From the NCBI RefSeq assembly GCF_009765375.1, contig NZ_VTOK01000002.1, forward strand, positions 310,001 to 374,000: a DNA stretch of 64,000 nucleotides. Direction: 5' to 3'. Shown in pieces: positions 1 to 7,122 of this stretch (position 1 is its first letter; every line of letters begins with the position of its first letter). The notes below the pieces were generated by a model. The model searched no databases. It saw nothing but the letters and a program-made list of their open reading frames with translations, and had not been told where the DNA came from. Position numbers and translations under genes: made by a program. This stretch comes from Alteribacillus sp. YIM 98480. Lineage in GTDB: Bacteria > Bacillota > Bacilli > Bacillales > Marinococcaceae.

Positions 1-195
1 GACCACCCAGGTGTAATATCTGATGTGACGGGAATTTTAGGTGAAGCAGATATTAGTATTACTAACATTCGTATTATTGAAACGCGAGAGGATATAATGG
101 GAGTGTTGCAGCTTTCTTTCCGAACAGAATATGACCGGGAAGAAGGACGTCAACATTTAGAGAATGCTTTATACGAAACATATGTTATGGAATAA
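1..195 (+). CDS. tyrA: Prephenate dehydrogenase, C-terminal end only (ACT domain)
   Basis: Only the last 64 codons are in the window. They read as an ACT domain: DHPGVISDVTGILGEADISI near the start, then ITNIRIIE and a closing strand GVLQLSFR. In Bacillaceae an ACT domain at the C-terminus is typical of TyrA, which oxidises prephenate to 4-hydroxyphenylpyruvate in tyrosine synthesis; the ACT domain usually gives amino-acid feedback control. The call rests mainly on its place just before the ypiA-ypiB-ypiF-qcr block, where B. subtilis has tyrA and aroA. The gene ends with TAA at 193-195 and is followed by a strong hairpin. Another ACT-ended enzyme cannot be excluded from this fragment alone. 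Confidence 0.8.
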   Translation, partial: DHPGVISDVTGILGEADISITNIRIIETREDIMGVLQLSFRTEYDREEGRQHLENALYETYVME

Positions 196-203
196 AAAAA
201 CAG

Positions 204-258
204 CAGCAAACTATTCTGGAGGATTGTAAAATTCACAAGGATAGTTTGTTGTTTGAAA
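204..258 (+). terminator. Probable rho-independent terminator after tyrA
   Basis: The arms at 204-216 and 239-251 pair over 13 bp with two G-U pairs and enclose a 22-nt loop. The 3' arm is followed by a T-containing tract. It begins 8 nt after the tyrA stop, so the aromatic operon probably ends here instead of running into aroA and ypiA. Confidence 0.6.
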
Positions 259-287
259 TTCTATTTAAATTAAAACATAAAATATTA

Positions 288-315
288 TTGACTTTTACCT
301 GCACTTCGTTATAAT
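288..315 (+). promoter_or_regulatory. Sigma-A-type promoter for a short transcript
   Basis: TTGACT at 288-293 and TATAAT at 310-315 are 16 bp apart, a near-consensus housekeeping promoter. The predicted start is near 322. A terminator hairpin ends at about 417, so the immediate product would be a transcript of about 95 nt, with possible read-through into the gene at 519. Confidence 0.65.
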
Positions 316-321
316 AAAAGT

Positions 322-417
322 AGCGTATGGTTTCTCTCCACTCCTATCCATACTCTTAATTGAATAGCATTTTTGCTAACCCGATTTGTAAGCGTTTACT
401 TATCGGGTGTTTTTTTG
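322..417 (+). ncRNA. Candidate small RNA or short leader of about 95 nt
   Basis: The stretch lies between a strong promoter and a terminator-like hairpin and has no credible ORF. It can fold into a GTATGG/CCATAC hairpin whose loop is rich in C and U (TCTCTCCACTCC), then a tiny AGCA/TGCT stem, then the terminator. A pyrimidine-rich exposed loop is typical of base-pairing small RNAs in Firmicutes, but I do not recognise a known family. It could equally be an attenuated leader of the gene at 519. Transcription has not been shown. Confidence 0.4.
380..417 (+). terminator. Terminator hairpin containing a cre-like sequence
   Basis: CCCGAT and ATCGGG at 380-385 and 402-407 form the outer stem. GTAA/TTAC forms the inner stem after a 2x2 internal loop, and a run of T follows. 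Bases 387-400 (TGTAAGCGTTTACT) also match 13 of 14 positions of the CcpA cre consensus TGNAARCGNWWWCA. The palindrome may simply be part of the terminator, or may act as a catabolite roadblock. Confidence 0.55.
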
Positions 418-518
418 TCTGCAAGTCCTTTTGTACTAACGGCCTTTACCTGCACAGTTCATATTTTTTCGTTTTAGCTCATATCTTCGTGTAAAAGACA
501 AGAAAGGTGAGGAAAACG

Positions 519-1394
519 ATGAAATATTGGCTCGTTAGTGCTTCGGAAACAGACAGAGGAAAGATCAATATGAAAATTGAAAATCAATCTATTTTATATA
601 GAGGACGTCATCAATTTGATACTACGATAAAAATAAATGCCAAAGGTTTTCGCATAGAACCTGCAAAAGTGGCAATAGGTGGAGCAGTGAAGCAATTTTG
701 CGGGAACGATAGTGTAGAAAGATGGAAGAAGTTAATAAGAAAAGGGATCACTACCTCTCTAATGATTATGCCGATATCTAAAATAAAAAAAATAGAAAAG
801 ATAACAGAAGAATCACTATCTTGTTTAGATAAAGCTCCTATTGATTTTATACTTGTTCCATCTATTAATAGTAGAGATTTCACCCCTGAAGTGGTTAAAT
901 GGTTAATAAAAAATAACTATCCAATGGTTGAGGTTTTTTTTACTTCTTTAAAAGAATGTCAGTACGTTTCTTGGGATTGGGTTAAGCAAGCTGTTGGTCC
1001 TTCTTCGATAAGCTTTACCTTTTGTTTTCCGCCTCTTTATACAAAGGAAGATTTACGATTGAAAGAGAATTGGGAGACAGCACTTTCTCAGTTATTTAAT
1101 ATAGTTACCTTTCAAAGAGGGGCAGCATTAAATAAAGATGAAATGCAGATAACCGGAGTTTATCCTTCTAAAGGCACAATTGCTCGAGGAGATGCTGATT
1201 ATTTGTTATACTATGATTTCAAAAGAGAACAAATAGAAAACGAAGTATCTGCAAAAATGGGACAAGAACCTGATATTGTAGTATTAAGAGGGAAGGTTTT
1301 AAAGGCTGGATCACATATACAGATTGGTGAAGGGTTTGGGCGTTGTTGTAATGACTTTCTCCCCGGACGCCTTCGTTCGATAAATGGTGTGTAA
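519..1394 (+). CDS. Divergent amidohydrolase-like protein lacking metal ligands
   Basis: This 291-residue protein resembles the ends of the dihydroorotase/hydantoinase family. The N-terminus has the small beta-domain pattern (INAKGFRIEP). The C-terminus has YPSKGTIARGDADYLLYYD, then VVLRGKVL and a GEGFGR ending like the family's GKGRF. The usual HxH metal motif after the first beta-domain is absent (IGGAVKQF stands there) and the protein is about 130 residues shorter than dihydroorotases, so hydrolase activity is doubtful. ATG 519 is preferred to GTG 507 because GGTGAGG sits 6 nt before it. The gene stands where B. subtilis has aroA, 17 bp before ypiA. Its function is unknown; a scaffold, regulatory or other role is possible. 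Confidence 0.6.
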   Translation: MKYWLVSASETDRGKINMKIENQSILYRGRHQFDTTIKINAKGFRIEPAKVAIGGAVKQFCGNDSVERWKKLIRKGITTSLMIMPISKIKKIEKITEESLSCLDKAPIDFILVPSINSRDFTPEVVKWLIKNNYPMVEVFFTSLKECQYVSWDWVKQAVGPSSISFTFCFPPLYTKEDLRLKENWETALSQLFNIVTFQRGAALNKDEMQITGVYPSKGTIARGDADYLLYYDFKREQIENEVSAKMGQEPDIVVLRGKVLKAGSHIQIGEGFGRCCNDFLPGRLRSINGV

Positions 1395-1411
1395 ACGTTG
1401 GAGGGTTAAAA

Positions 1412-2680
1412 ATGAAAAAGAGCCTTGAAGACATAATTCAAGTTATTCAAGAGGGTGATATAGAAGAGGGACTTAAAAGCCTTGAGCAATATGAAAAGAG
1501 TGCAGATCATCAGGAAAAATATGACCTTGTACAATTATACGAAGAATTAGGGAGACTAGATAAAGCAAAGCCTCTAATAGAAGAATTAATTAATTATTAC
1601 CCTGAAGAAGGAGAATTATTAACAATGGCAGCCGAAATTGCTATTGATATGGACGAAGAAGATGAGGCGATTGAATGGCTGTTAGAAGTTAATGAAGAAG
1701 ACGAAGCTTTTTTACGGGCACAAATGCTTCTTGCTGATCTTTATCAATTGCAAGGTCTTGATGAAGTTGCAGAAAAGAAATTAAAAGATGCGCTGCAAAA
1801 AGCTCCTGATGAACCCGTCCTTTTAGCTGGTTTAGGAGACTATTATTTAGATAGAGGGGACTTTGCAAAGAGTATTCCTTATCTAAAGCAAGCAGAAAGA
1901 ATGGGGTTTGAATTTCCTGAAGGCGGCTTAGATCTGAGGCTTGCTGAAGCATACAGTGCTACAGGAGAGTTTGAAACGGCATTACCTTATTATCGAAAAG
2001 GATTAAACGAAAAAACAGATCCTCATGCTATGTTTGGAAATGGTTACACTGCCCTGCAAATAGAAGACTATGACTTGGCCGTTAAGTCATTTAATAAGCT
2101 AAAAGAAGCTGACCCTGATTTTGTTACGCTCTACCCATATTTGATTCGAGCTTACGAAGGCTTAGAAAAATATGAGTTAGCACTGAAAACAGCAGAACAA
2201 GGCTTATCTGTTGACGAATATAATGATACATTGTTTACAGAGGCAGGAAAACTGCAATTGGCATTAGGAAATGAAAAAGTGGCAGAAGAACGGTTCAGAG
2301 AAGCATTATCAATAAATCCAGGCAATCAAGAAGCTGCGACTTCTGCTTTGGCTTTATGGCTTGAACAGGAAGACTTTGAAGCGATAGAAGATCTTGTTAC
2401 GTACTTAAAAGACATAGGAGAAGAGGATGCTAGCTTTGATTGGTATCATGGAAAAGCTTTATGGGAAAAAGAAGATTTCCAAAATGCGTCACAAGCATAT
2501 GAAAAGGCTTCTGCATCTTTTATGGGTAACGAAGAATTCTTAGAAGATTACGGAAAGTTGTTATTAGAGCTGGGACATAGAGACCAAGCTTTACAGATAT
2601 TTAAAAAGGCATTTCTTCTCGACCCCTCAAATGAGTCACTTCAAATATTAATAAATGAACTTGAAGATAATTTTTTATAA
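1412..2680 (+). CDS. ypiA: TPR-repeat protein YpiA
   Basis: A 422-residue, very acidic soluble protein built of tetratricopeptide repeats across its whole length; examples are YEELGRLDKAKPLIEELINYYP near residue 45, the LADLYQLQGLDEVAEKKL unit near residue 106 and a last unit near residue 375. TPRs bind other proteins; no catalytic motif is seen. The start has a clear TTGGAGGG site. Length and position between tyrA and ypiB match YpiA of Bacillus, whose precise role is not known to me. No signal peptide or membrane segment is visible, so it is probably cytoplasmic. Confidence 0.85.
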   Translation: MKKSLEDIIQVIQEGDIEEGLKSLEQYEKSADHQEKYDLVQLYEELGRLDKAKPLIEELINYYPEEGELLTMAAEIAIDMDEEDEAIEWLLEVNEEDEAFLRAQMLLADLYQLQGLDEVAEKKLKDALQKAPDEPVLLAGLGDYYLDRGDFAKSIPYLKQAERMGFEFPEGGLDLRLAEAYSATGEFETALPYYRKGLNEKTDPHAMFGNGYTALQIEDYDLAVKSFNKLKEADPDFVTLYPYLIRAYEGLEKYELALKTAEQGLSVDEYNDTLFTEAGKLQLALGNEKVAEERFREALSINPGNQEAATSALALWLEQEDFEAIEDLVTYLKDIGEEDASFDWYHGKALWEKEDFQNASQAYEKASASFMGNEEFLEDYGKLLLELGHRDQALQIFKKAFLLDPSNESLQILINELEDNFL

Positions 2681-2759
2681 TGGAACGAAAGGAATGAAGA
2701 GTTTGCTGTCGAATTATACTGTAAATATACTGGGTGGTTAATTCGTAGGGGGATTTGAG

Positions 2760-3314
2760 ATGAACAGTGCAATTTCTACAATCGAAAAGAGAGACTTTTT
2801 AAAATGGCTCTTAAAAGGACAGCATATAAAAAGAAGAGAATATGCATGGATTTTAAATTACCTCCTAAGTGACAGTCATTTGCTAGAACATGTTCATTTC
2901 GTTGAAAAAGCAGAGTATTGTCCGAAAGCAATTATTTTATCAGCTGAGGGCCTCAGTAATATTCCATTTTCATTTCACAAACATCAATATGTTACGATGG
3001 ACGCAGAAAGATCATTCCATGACATACGGCTTCATCCGGATGAAGAATTATACGTCCAGTTAAACTTTGATGACGCAGATTTTCAACGTCAATATGTGTC
3101 TGTATTGGAAGAGAATCCTTATTTACCAGGACGTGGACAAGAAAAACTGCTAATGGAAGTGGTTGCAGATATAATATTAAATCAGGCTGTAATTGATTTT
3201 AAACTTCAAACATTACGGGAAAATATTGATAGAGCCTTAGAAAAAAAGAATAAAGAAGAATTTTATGCTTATAGTAAGGAATTATTAGAATTAAAGCGCA
3301 GCATAGACCCATAA
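2760..3314 (+). CDS. ypiB: UPF0302 family protein YpiB
   Basis: The 184-residue product matches the YpiB/UPF0302 pattern: an N-terminal helical half (FLKWLLKGQHIKRREYAWIL), a central beta region and a C-terminal helix with lysines (DRALEKKNKEEFYAYSKEL). The start is preceded by TAGGGGG. It lies 79 bp after ypiA and is followed by a terminator. Proteins of this family are widespread in Firmicutes and are found near qcrABC; their biochemical role is not established. There is no signal peptide or membrane segment. Confidence 0.85.
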   Translation: MNSAISTIEKRDFLKWLLKGQHIKRREYAWILNYLLSDSHLLEHVHFVEKAEYCPKAIILSAEGLSNIPFSFHKHQYVTMDAERSFHDIRLHPDEELYVQLNFDDADFQRQYVSVLEENPYLPGRGQEKLLMEVVADIILNQAVIDFKLQTLRENIDRALEKKNKEEFYAYSKELLELKRSIDP

Positions 3315-3337
3315 ACTTTCATTTGAGTTTTTTTAGC

Positions 3338-3365
3338 GCTGTCCCTCAAAGGACAGCTTTCTTTA
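3338..3365 (+). terminator. Rho-independent terminator after ypiB
   Basis: GCTGTCC (3338-3344) and GGACAGC (3351-3357) form a perfect 7-bp stem with a 6-nt loop, followed by TTTCTTT. It ends the ypiA-ypiB unit. Confidence 0.8.
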
Positions 3366-3368
3366 TTC

Positions 3369-3456
3369 TTAGGAAAGTTTAATTTTGTTAGGAAGAAAAG
3401 TGCAAGAAGACTAAGGCTTCTGCCACATGGATTTGGCGGGAAGCCAACTTTTTAAT
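3369..3456 (+). repeat. Dispersed repeat family 2, copy 1
   Basis: It begins TTAGGAAAGTTTAA and contains GCCACATGGATTTGGC, a small hairpin, then CCAACTTTTTAA. It aligns by eye with 34357-34447 and, less well, with 45726-45870; the first 17 bases recur at 49364. It is non-coding and sits between ypiB and ypiF. Confidence 0.6.
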
Positions 3457-3492
3457 GATTTCTATAATAAAAAATAGAAAGCGGGTAAAAAT

Positions 3493-3954
3493 ATGAAATG
3501 GACTACTGAGGATATACCGTTCTTCATAAATGAAAGAGAATATATTGATACGGCACTTATCCCCCTTTTGCCAATTGATTTTGGAAACGGGATACGCCAA
3601 AGTGCTGCGATGAGTGAGTTTATTACAGTCATTACAGCTGAGCTGGAGCGGCAATTCAAGGGAAGAGTACTCCTCGTTCCGCCGTTTACTTACTTAGATT
3701 CAGAAAATATTACTGTTTGTAGGGACAATCTCGAACAATGGACAAACAAAATGAAAGAAGAAATGAAACATGTGATATTAATAACAGCAGACCCTTCTTG
3801 GAAAAAGGTTGAAGCAGATATAGAGGATTTATTAGTATGGATGCCTCTTGTACCTTTGGAAAATATGGAGTCAGAATACAAGAGACAAGTAGTCTCAGAG
3901 CAAATAAAACAGCTTATTCCTTTAATAATGGACAAATGGAAAAGTAGCCCTTAA
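3493..3954 (+). CDS. ypiF: DUF2487-type protein YpiF
   Basis: A 153-residue cytoplasmic protein beginning MKWTTEDIPFFINEREYIDTAL, with a later MDKWKSS end. Sequence pattern, size and position directly before qcrA match YpiF of Bacillus, whose function is unknown. The upstream AAAGCGGG is only a fair ribosome-binding site. The gene has its own stretch after the ypiB terminator, so it may be transcribed from a promoter inside the repeat-containing gap. It is separated from qcrA by a good promoter, so it is probably not needed for qcr expression. Confidence 0.75.
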   Translation: MKWTTEDIPFFINEREYIDTALIPLLPIDFGNGIRQSAAMSEFITVITAELERQFKGRVLLVPPFTYLDSENITVCRDNLEQWTNKMKEEMKHVILITADPSWKKVEADIEDLLVWMPLVPLENMESEYKRQVVSEQIKQLIPLIMDKWKSSP

Positions 3955-3989
3955 CGTCGAAATTGCTCGCAAAATAGACCCGTAAAAGA

Positions 3990-4019
3990 TTGACAGCATA
4001 TTGAATACTAGGCTATCAT
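3990..4019 (+). promoter_or_regulatory. Sigma-A promoter of the qcrABC operon
   Basis: TTGACA at 3990-3995 and TATCAT at 4014-4019 are 18 bp apart. The predicted start is near 4027, about 70 nt before qcrA. No clear operator is visible beside it. Confidence 0.65.
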
Positions 4020-4095
4020 GAGTATGTCCTAGTTTTGTAAAAGTGTGTGTAAAATACGTCCGTAAGGACCGAACTTATATAGCAGGGGGGGATAT

Positions 4096-4599
4096 GTGGT
4101 GAGTGAAAAAAATCATAACGTGTCGAGGCGTCAATTTCTGACATATACGCTCACAGGTGTTGGAGGTTTTATGGCTGCAGGCATGATACTGCCTATGGCA
4201 AGGTTTGCGATTGATCCCGTGCTCAAAGCTGGAGCTGCAGGTGATATGAACGCTGTTGCAGAAGTTGCTGACCTGACGGAGGAACCGCAGCGATTTGACT
4301 TTTCCTATGAGCAGCAAGATGCCTGGTACACATCGGAAGTTACGGAAACAGCATGGATTTATCAAGAAGGAGATGACATTGTAGCTCTTTCACCGACTTG
4401 TACTCATTTAGGGTGTACAGTGAATTGGGATGCAAATGAAGATCATCCAAATCAATTTTTCTGTCCTTGTCACGGTGGACGTTTTGAAAAAGACGGGACA
4501 AATATTGAAGGTACTCCGCCGACTGAGCCGCTTCATAAATATCAGGTTGAGGTGCAAGATGGAACGGTCTACCTTGGAAAAGCTGAACCACAAATTTAG
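4096..4599 (+). CDS. qcrA: Menaquinol:cytochrome c reductase, Rieske iron-sulfur subunit
   Basis: A 167-residue Rieske protein of the bc-type menaquinol:cytochrome c reductase. The N-terminus has twin arginines (SRRQFL) before a hydrophobic stretch (TGVGGFMAAGMILPM), fitting Tat-dependent export and membrane anchoring. The 2Fe-2S ligands are Cys102 and His104 in CTHLGC and Cys123 and His126 in CPCHGG; the Cys107-Cys125 pair would form the usual disulfide. GTG 4096 follows a G-rich ribosome-binding site (AGGGGGGG); GTG 4099 is equally possible. It is first in qcrABC, 14 bp before qcrB. Electrons pass from menaquinol through this centre to the haem c of QcrC. Confidence 0.95.
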   Translation: MVSEKNHNVSRRQFLTYTLTGVGGFMAAGMILPMARFAIDPVLKAGAAGDMNAVAEVADLTEEPQRFDFSYEQQDAWYTSEVTETAWIYQEGDDIVALSPTCTHLGCTVNWDANEDHPNQFFCPCHGGRFEKDGTNIEGTPPTEPLHKYQVEVQDGTVYLGKAEPQI

Positions 4600-4613
4600 G
4601 AGGGGCGTCATTT

Positions 4614-5288
4614 ATGTTACAACGTGTGTATGAATGGGTAGATGAACGCCTGGACATCACTCCAATGTGGCGTGACATCGCTGACCATGAAGTGCCCGAG
4701 CATGTTAACCCTGCTCATCACTTTTCAGCGTTTGTTTATTGCTTTGGAGGGTTGACATTTTTCATTACTGTCATTCAAATATTGTCCGGGATGTTTCTTA
4801 CGATGTACTATGTACCCGATATTGTAAACGCCTACGAATCGGTCAAATATTTGCAAGGTGAAGTAGCGTTTGGACTTATTGTACGCGGCATGCACCACTG
4901 GGGAGCTAGTCTCGTTATAGTGATGATGTTTTTACATACCTTGCGCGTGTTTTTTACCGGTGCTTACAAACGACCTAGAGAATTAAACTGGGTTGTAGGT
5001 GTACTTATCTTTTTTGTTATGCTTGGATTAGGTTTTACAGGCTATTTACTTCCATGGGATATGAAGGCGTACTTTGCAACAGTAGTAGGGTTGCAGATCG
5101 CTGAAAGTGTCCCGCTTATAGGTACTCTAGCTAAAACGTTATTAGCGGGGGATCCGGAGATTATAGGAGCTCAAACACTGACTCGCTTCTTTGCTATTCA
5201 CGTATTCTTTTTGCCAGGAGCTTTGCTTGGCTTGATGGCAGCTCACTTTATAATGATTCGAAGACAAGGCATTTCCGGACCGTTGTAA
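4614..5288 (+). CDS. qcrB: Menaquinol:cytochrome c reductase, cytochrome b subunit
   Basis: A 224-residue cytochrome b6-type membrane protein with four strong membrane segments. Histidines for two b haems are visible in HHFSAF (early), in the RGMHHWGASLV and HTLRVF segment, and in FAIHVFFLPG and AAHFIMIRRQG near the end. The length is that of the split, b6-like form in Bacillus, where the fourth to seventh helix part lies in QcrC. GGAGGGG precedes the ATG. It forms the quinol-oxidising core of the complex. Confidence 0.95.
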   Translation: MLQRVYEWVDERLDITPMWRDIADHEVPEHVNPAHHFSAFVYCFGGLTFFITVIQILSGMFLTMYYVPDIVNAYESVKYLQGEVAFGLIVRGMHHWGASLVIVMMFLHTLRVFFTGAYKRPRELNWVVGVLIFFVMLGLGFTGYLLPWDMKAYFATVVGLQIAESVPLIGTLAKTLLAGDPEIIGAQTLTRFFAIHVFFLPGALLGLMAAHFIMIRRQGISGPL

Positions 5289-5340
5289 GTGCAGCAGGTA
5301 CGAAAAATGGATAAGACAGAATTTATGAGGAGGGAAACCA

Positions 5341-6204
5341 ATGCATCGTGGAAAAGGTATGAAATTTGTTGGGGATTCCCGCGTGCCTGCCGAGCGAAAA
5401 CCGAACATTCCAAAAGACTATTCTGAATTCCCTGGGAAAACAGAAGCGTTTTGGCCAAACTTTCTACTGAAAGAGTGGTTGGTTGGGGCAGTTTTTCTAA
5501 TCGGTTATCTTTGCTTGACAGTAGCACATCCATCTCCATTAGAACGGATGGCGGACCCTACGGACTCCGGTTACATACCATTGCCGGACTGGTACTTTTT
5601 ATTTTTGTACCAGCTTTTAAAATACGAGTATGCAGCTGGTGATTTCACCGTCATCGGAGCAGTGATCATTCCAGGTCTCGCTTTTGGTGCTCTACTCTTA
5701 GCACCATGGCTTGATAACGGACCAAGAAGACGTGCTTCACAACGGCCGGTTGCTTCTGGGTTAATGATTTTAGCTGTTCTTGCAACGGTTTATCTTACCT
5801 GGGAATCGGTGGATCACCATGACTGGGAAGCAGCAGCAGAACAAGGTGAAATGCTAGATGAAGATGAAGCAGCCGCTGTAGAAGAGGTTGATACGGAAGC
5901 AGAAGGCTACGAGATATTTGCTGATCAAGGTTGTATAGGTTGTCACGGTGATCAGCTTCAAGGTGCAGGATCTGCCGGACCGGCGCTCTTTGATGTTTCT
6001 TATGACGCTGATTCTATTAAGGATATCGCGGTTAACGGTATTGGCGAAATGCCTGCTGACCAGTTCGATGGTTCAGATGAGGAACTCGATATTCTTGCTG
6101 AATACATTGCCAGTGGGGGTAACCCGGAAGGTAATGACGGTGAGAATGAGGATGATGAAGAAGGATCAGACGAAGAGACTGAAGATGGTGAATCTGAAGA
6201 ATAA
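5341..6204 (+). CDS. qcrC: Menaquinol:cytochrome c reductase, subunit IV/cytochrome c fusion
   Basis: A 287-residue fusion of a subunit-IV-like membrane part, containing the quinol-site motif PDWYF, and a C-terminal class I cytochrome c domain with haem motif CIGCH at residues 198-202 and axial Met in the GEMP segment. This fusion is characteristic of Bacillus. After the cytochrome domain it carries a tail of about 25 residues made almost wholly of Glu, Asp, Gly, Ser and Asn. A linker rich in Glu and Asp also lies before the haem motif. Such acidity on the outer face fits a salt- or alkali-adapted cell (inference). A perfect terminator follows. Confidence 0.95.
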   Translation: MHRGKGMKFVGDSRVPAERKPNIPKDYSEFPGKTEAFWPNFLLKEWLVGAVFLIGYLCLTVAHPSPLERMADPTDSGYIPLPDWYFLFLYQLLKYEYAAGDFTVIGAVIIPGLAFGALLLAPWLDNGPRRRASQRPVASGLMILAVLATVYLTWESVDHHDWEAAAEQGEMLDEDEAAAVEEVDTEAEGYEIFADQGCIGCHGDQLQGAGSAGPALFDVSYDADSIKDIAVNGIGEMPADQFDGSDEELDILAEYIASGGNPEGNDGENEDDEEGSDEETEDGESEE

Positions 6205-6220
6205 TAAACTCTTAATCTTA

Positions 6221-6250
6221 GCTGCCCTTTTAAAAGGGCAGCTTATTTCA
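6221..6250 (+). terminator. Terminator of qcrABC
   Basis: The 22 bases at 6221-6242 are a perfect palindrome built on GCTGCCCTTTT and its complement, followed by TTATTT. It sits 17 nt after the qcrC stop. Confidence 0.8.
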
Positions 6251-6270
6251 TTACAGGATGGTGGCGGAAA

Positions 6271-6873
6271 TTGCAACTTTTTATAAAGTTTTTAGGAATG
6301 CCTTCTATACTGACCCTTCTTTTGATTGTAAATATATTAGGTACAATCTATGGCTATTGGTGGTACAAAGTACAGCTTGAGCAAACACCATCTATCTTCC
6401 TTATTTTTGTGCCAGATAGTCCTACTGCGAGTTTGTTTTTTTGTATCGTACTTGTTTTATTTTTAAGTAAAAAAAGCAATGGTTTAATAGAGGCTTTGGC
6501 ATTGGTAACTCTGATAAAATATGGATTATGGGCTGTTGTAATGAATATAGCAGGCGGAGCTTTTGGTGATGAACTCCAATGGCAAAATTATATGTTAATA
6601 GCTTCTCATTTTGGGATGGCCGTCCAGGCTGTATTGTTTTCACCATATTACCGAATAAAAGTATGGCATTTAATGGTTACAGCAGTTTGGACCTTGCATA
6701 ATGACATTATCGATTATGTTTATGGAATGCACCCATGGGTTTCACCGGCGATTAGTGACTACATAACACATATTGGTTATTTTACATTTTGGTTAAGTAT
6801 TTTTTCTATTACTGTTACTTACTTTTTAGGTGTGAAAAAAAACAGACATACTTTAGAACTTCCTTCATTGTGA
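6271..6873 (+). CDS. ypjA: Membrane protein YpjA (DUF1405)
   Basis: A 200-residue protein with about five to six hydrophobic segments (for example ILTLLLIVNILGTIYGYWWY at the start and SIFSITVTYFLGV at the end). Charged loops carry a conserved-looking HNDIIDYVYGMHP. It matches the YpjA/DUF1405 family in length and in position after qcrC. The start is TTG at 6271 after a GGTGGCGG site; no better start is seen. The function is unknown. A structured repeat element lies between it and ypjB. Confidence 0.8.
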   Translation: MQLFIKFLGMPSILTLLLIVNILGTIYGYWWYKVQLEQTPSIFLIFVPDSPTASLFFCIVLVLFLSKKSNGLIEALALVTLIKYGLWAVVMNIAGGAFGDELQWQNYMLIASHFGMAVQAVLFSPYYRIKVWHLMVTAVWTLHNDIIDYVYGMHPWVSPAISDYITHIGYFTFWLSIFSITVTYFLGVKKNRHTLELPSL

Positions 6874-6892
6874 AAAAAGTCCACCAAATAGG

Positions 6893-7050
6893 AAAAGCGC
6901 AAGCGCCTTGCCCACGAGCGACAAGTCCTGGAGGGTCGGCATATGGAAAGCTGCTCTTTGCTTTCCATTGACGAACCGAAGGAATCTCGAGTGAGTAGGC
7001 GCTGGAGCTAGACATGTAAAACGCCAACTATTTATAATTTCTTGCCTTTT
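6893..7050 (-). repeat. Dispersed structured repeat family 1, copy A
   Basis: This copy is inverted relative to copies B, C and D. It runs from AAAAGCGCAAGCGCC to TATTTATAATTTCTTGCC. Shared blocks include CAAGTCCTGGAGGGTCGGCA, CATATGGAAAGC, GACGAACCGAAGGAATCTCG and AGACATGTAAAACGCCAACT. It lies between ypjA and ypjB, so it may be transcribed within that unit. Its second long arm has lost part of the pairing (GCGCTGGAGC). Confidence 0.85.
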
Positions 7051-7122
7051 GAAAAAAACCCTTCCGGTCTACTCTTGTCCATTTATTCATAGAATGTGAC
7101 GAGGAGATTAGGAGGGATTTTT

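Noticed and set aside
611-883. Minus-strand 90-codon frame inside the amidohydrolase-like gene
   Set aside because: It is a shadow frame lying wholly within a real gene and has no start site.
6815-7027. Minus-strand frame of 70 codons near repeat copy A
   Set aside because: It is another translation of the repeat and overlaps the ypjA end.
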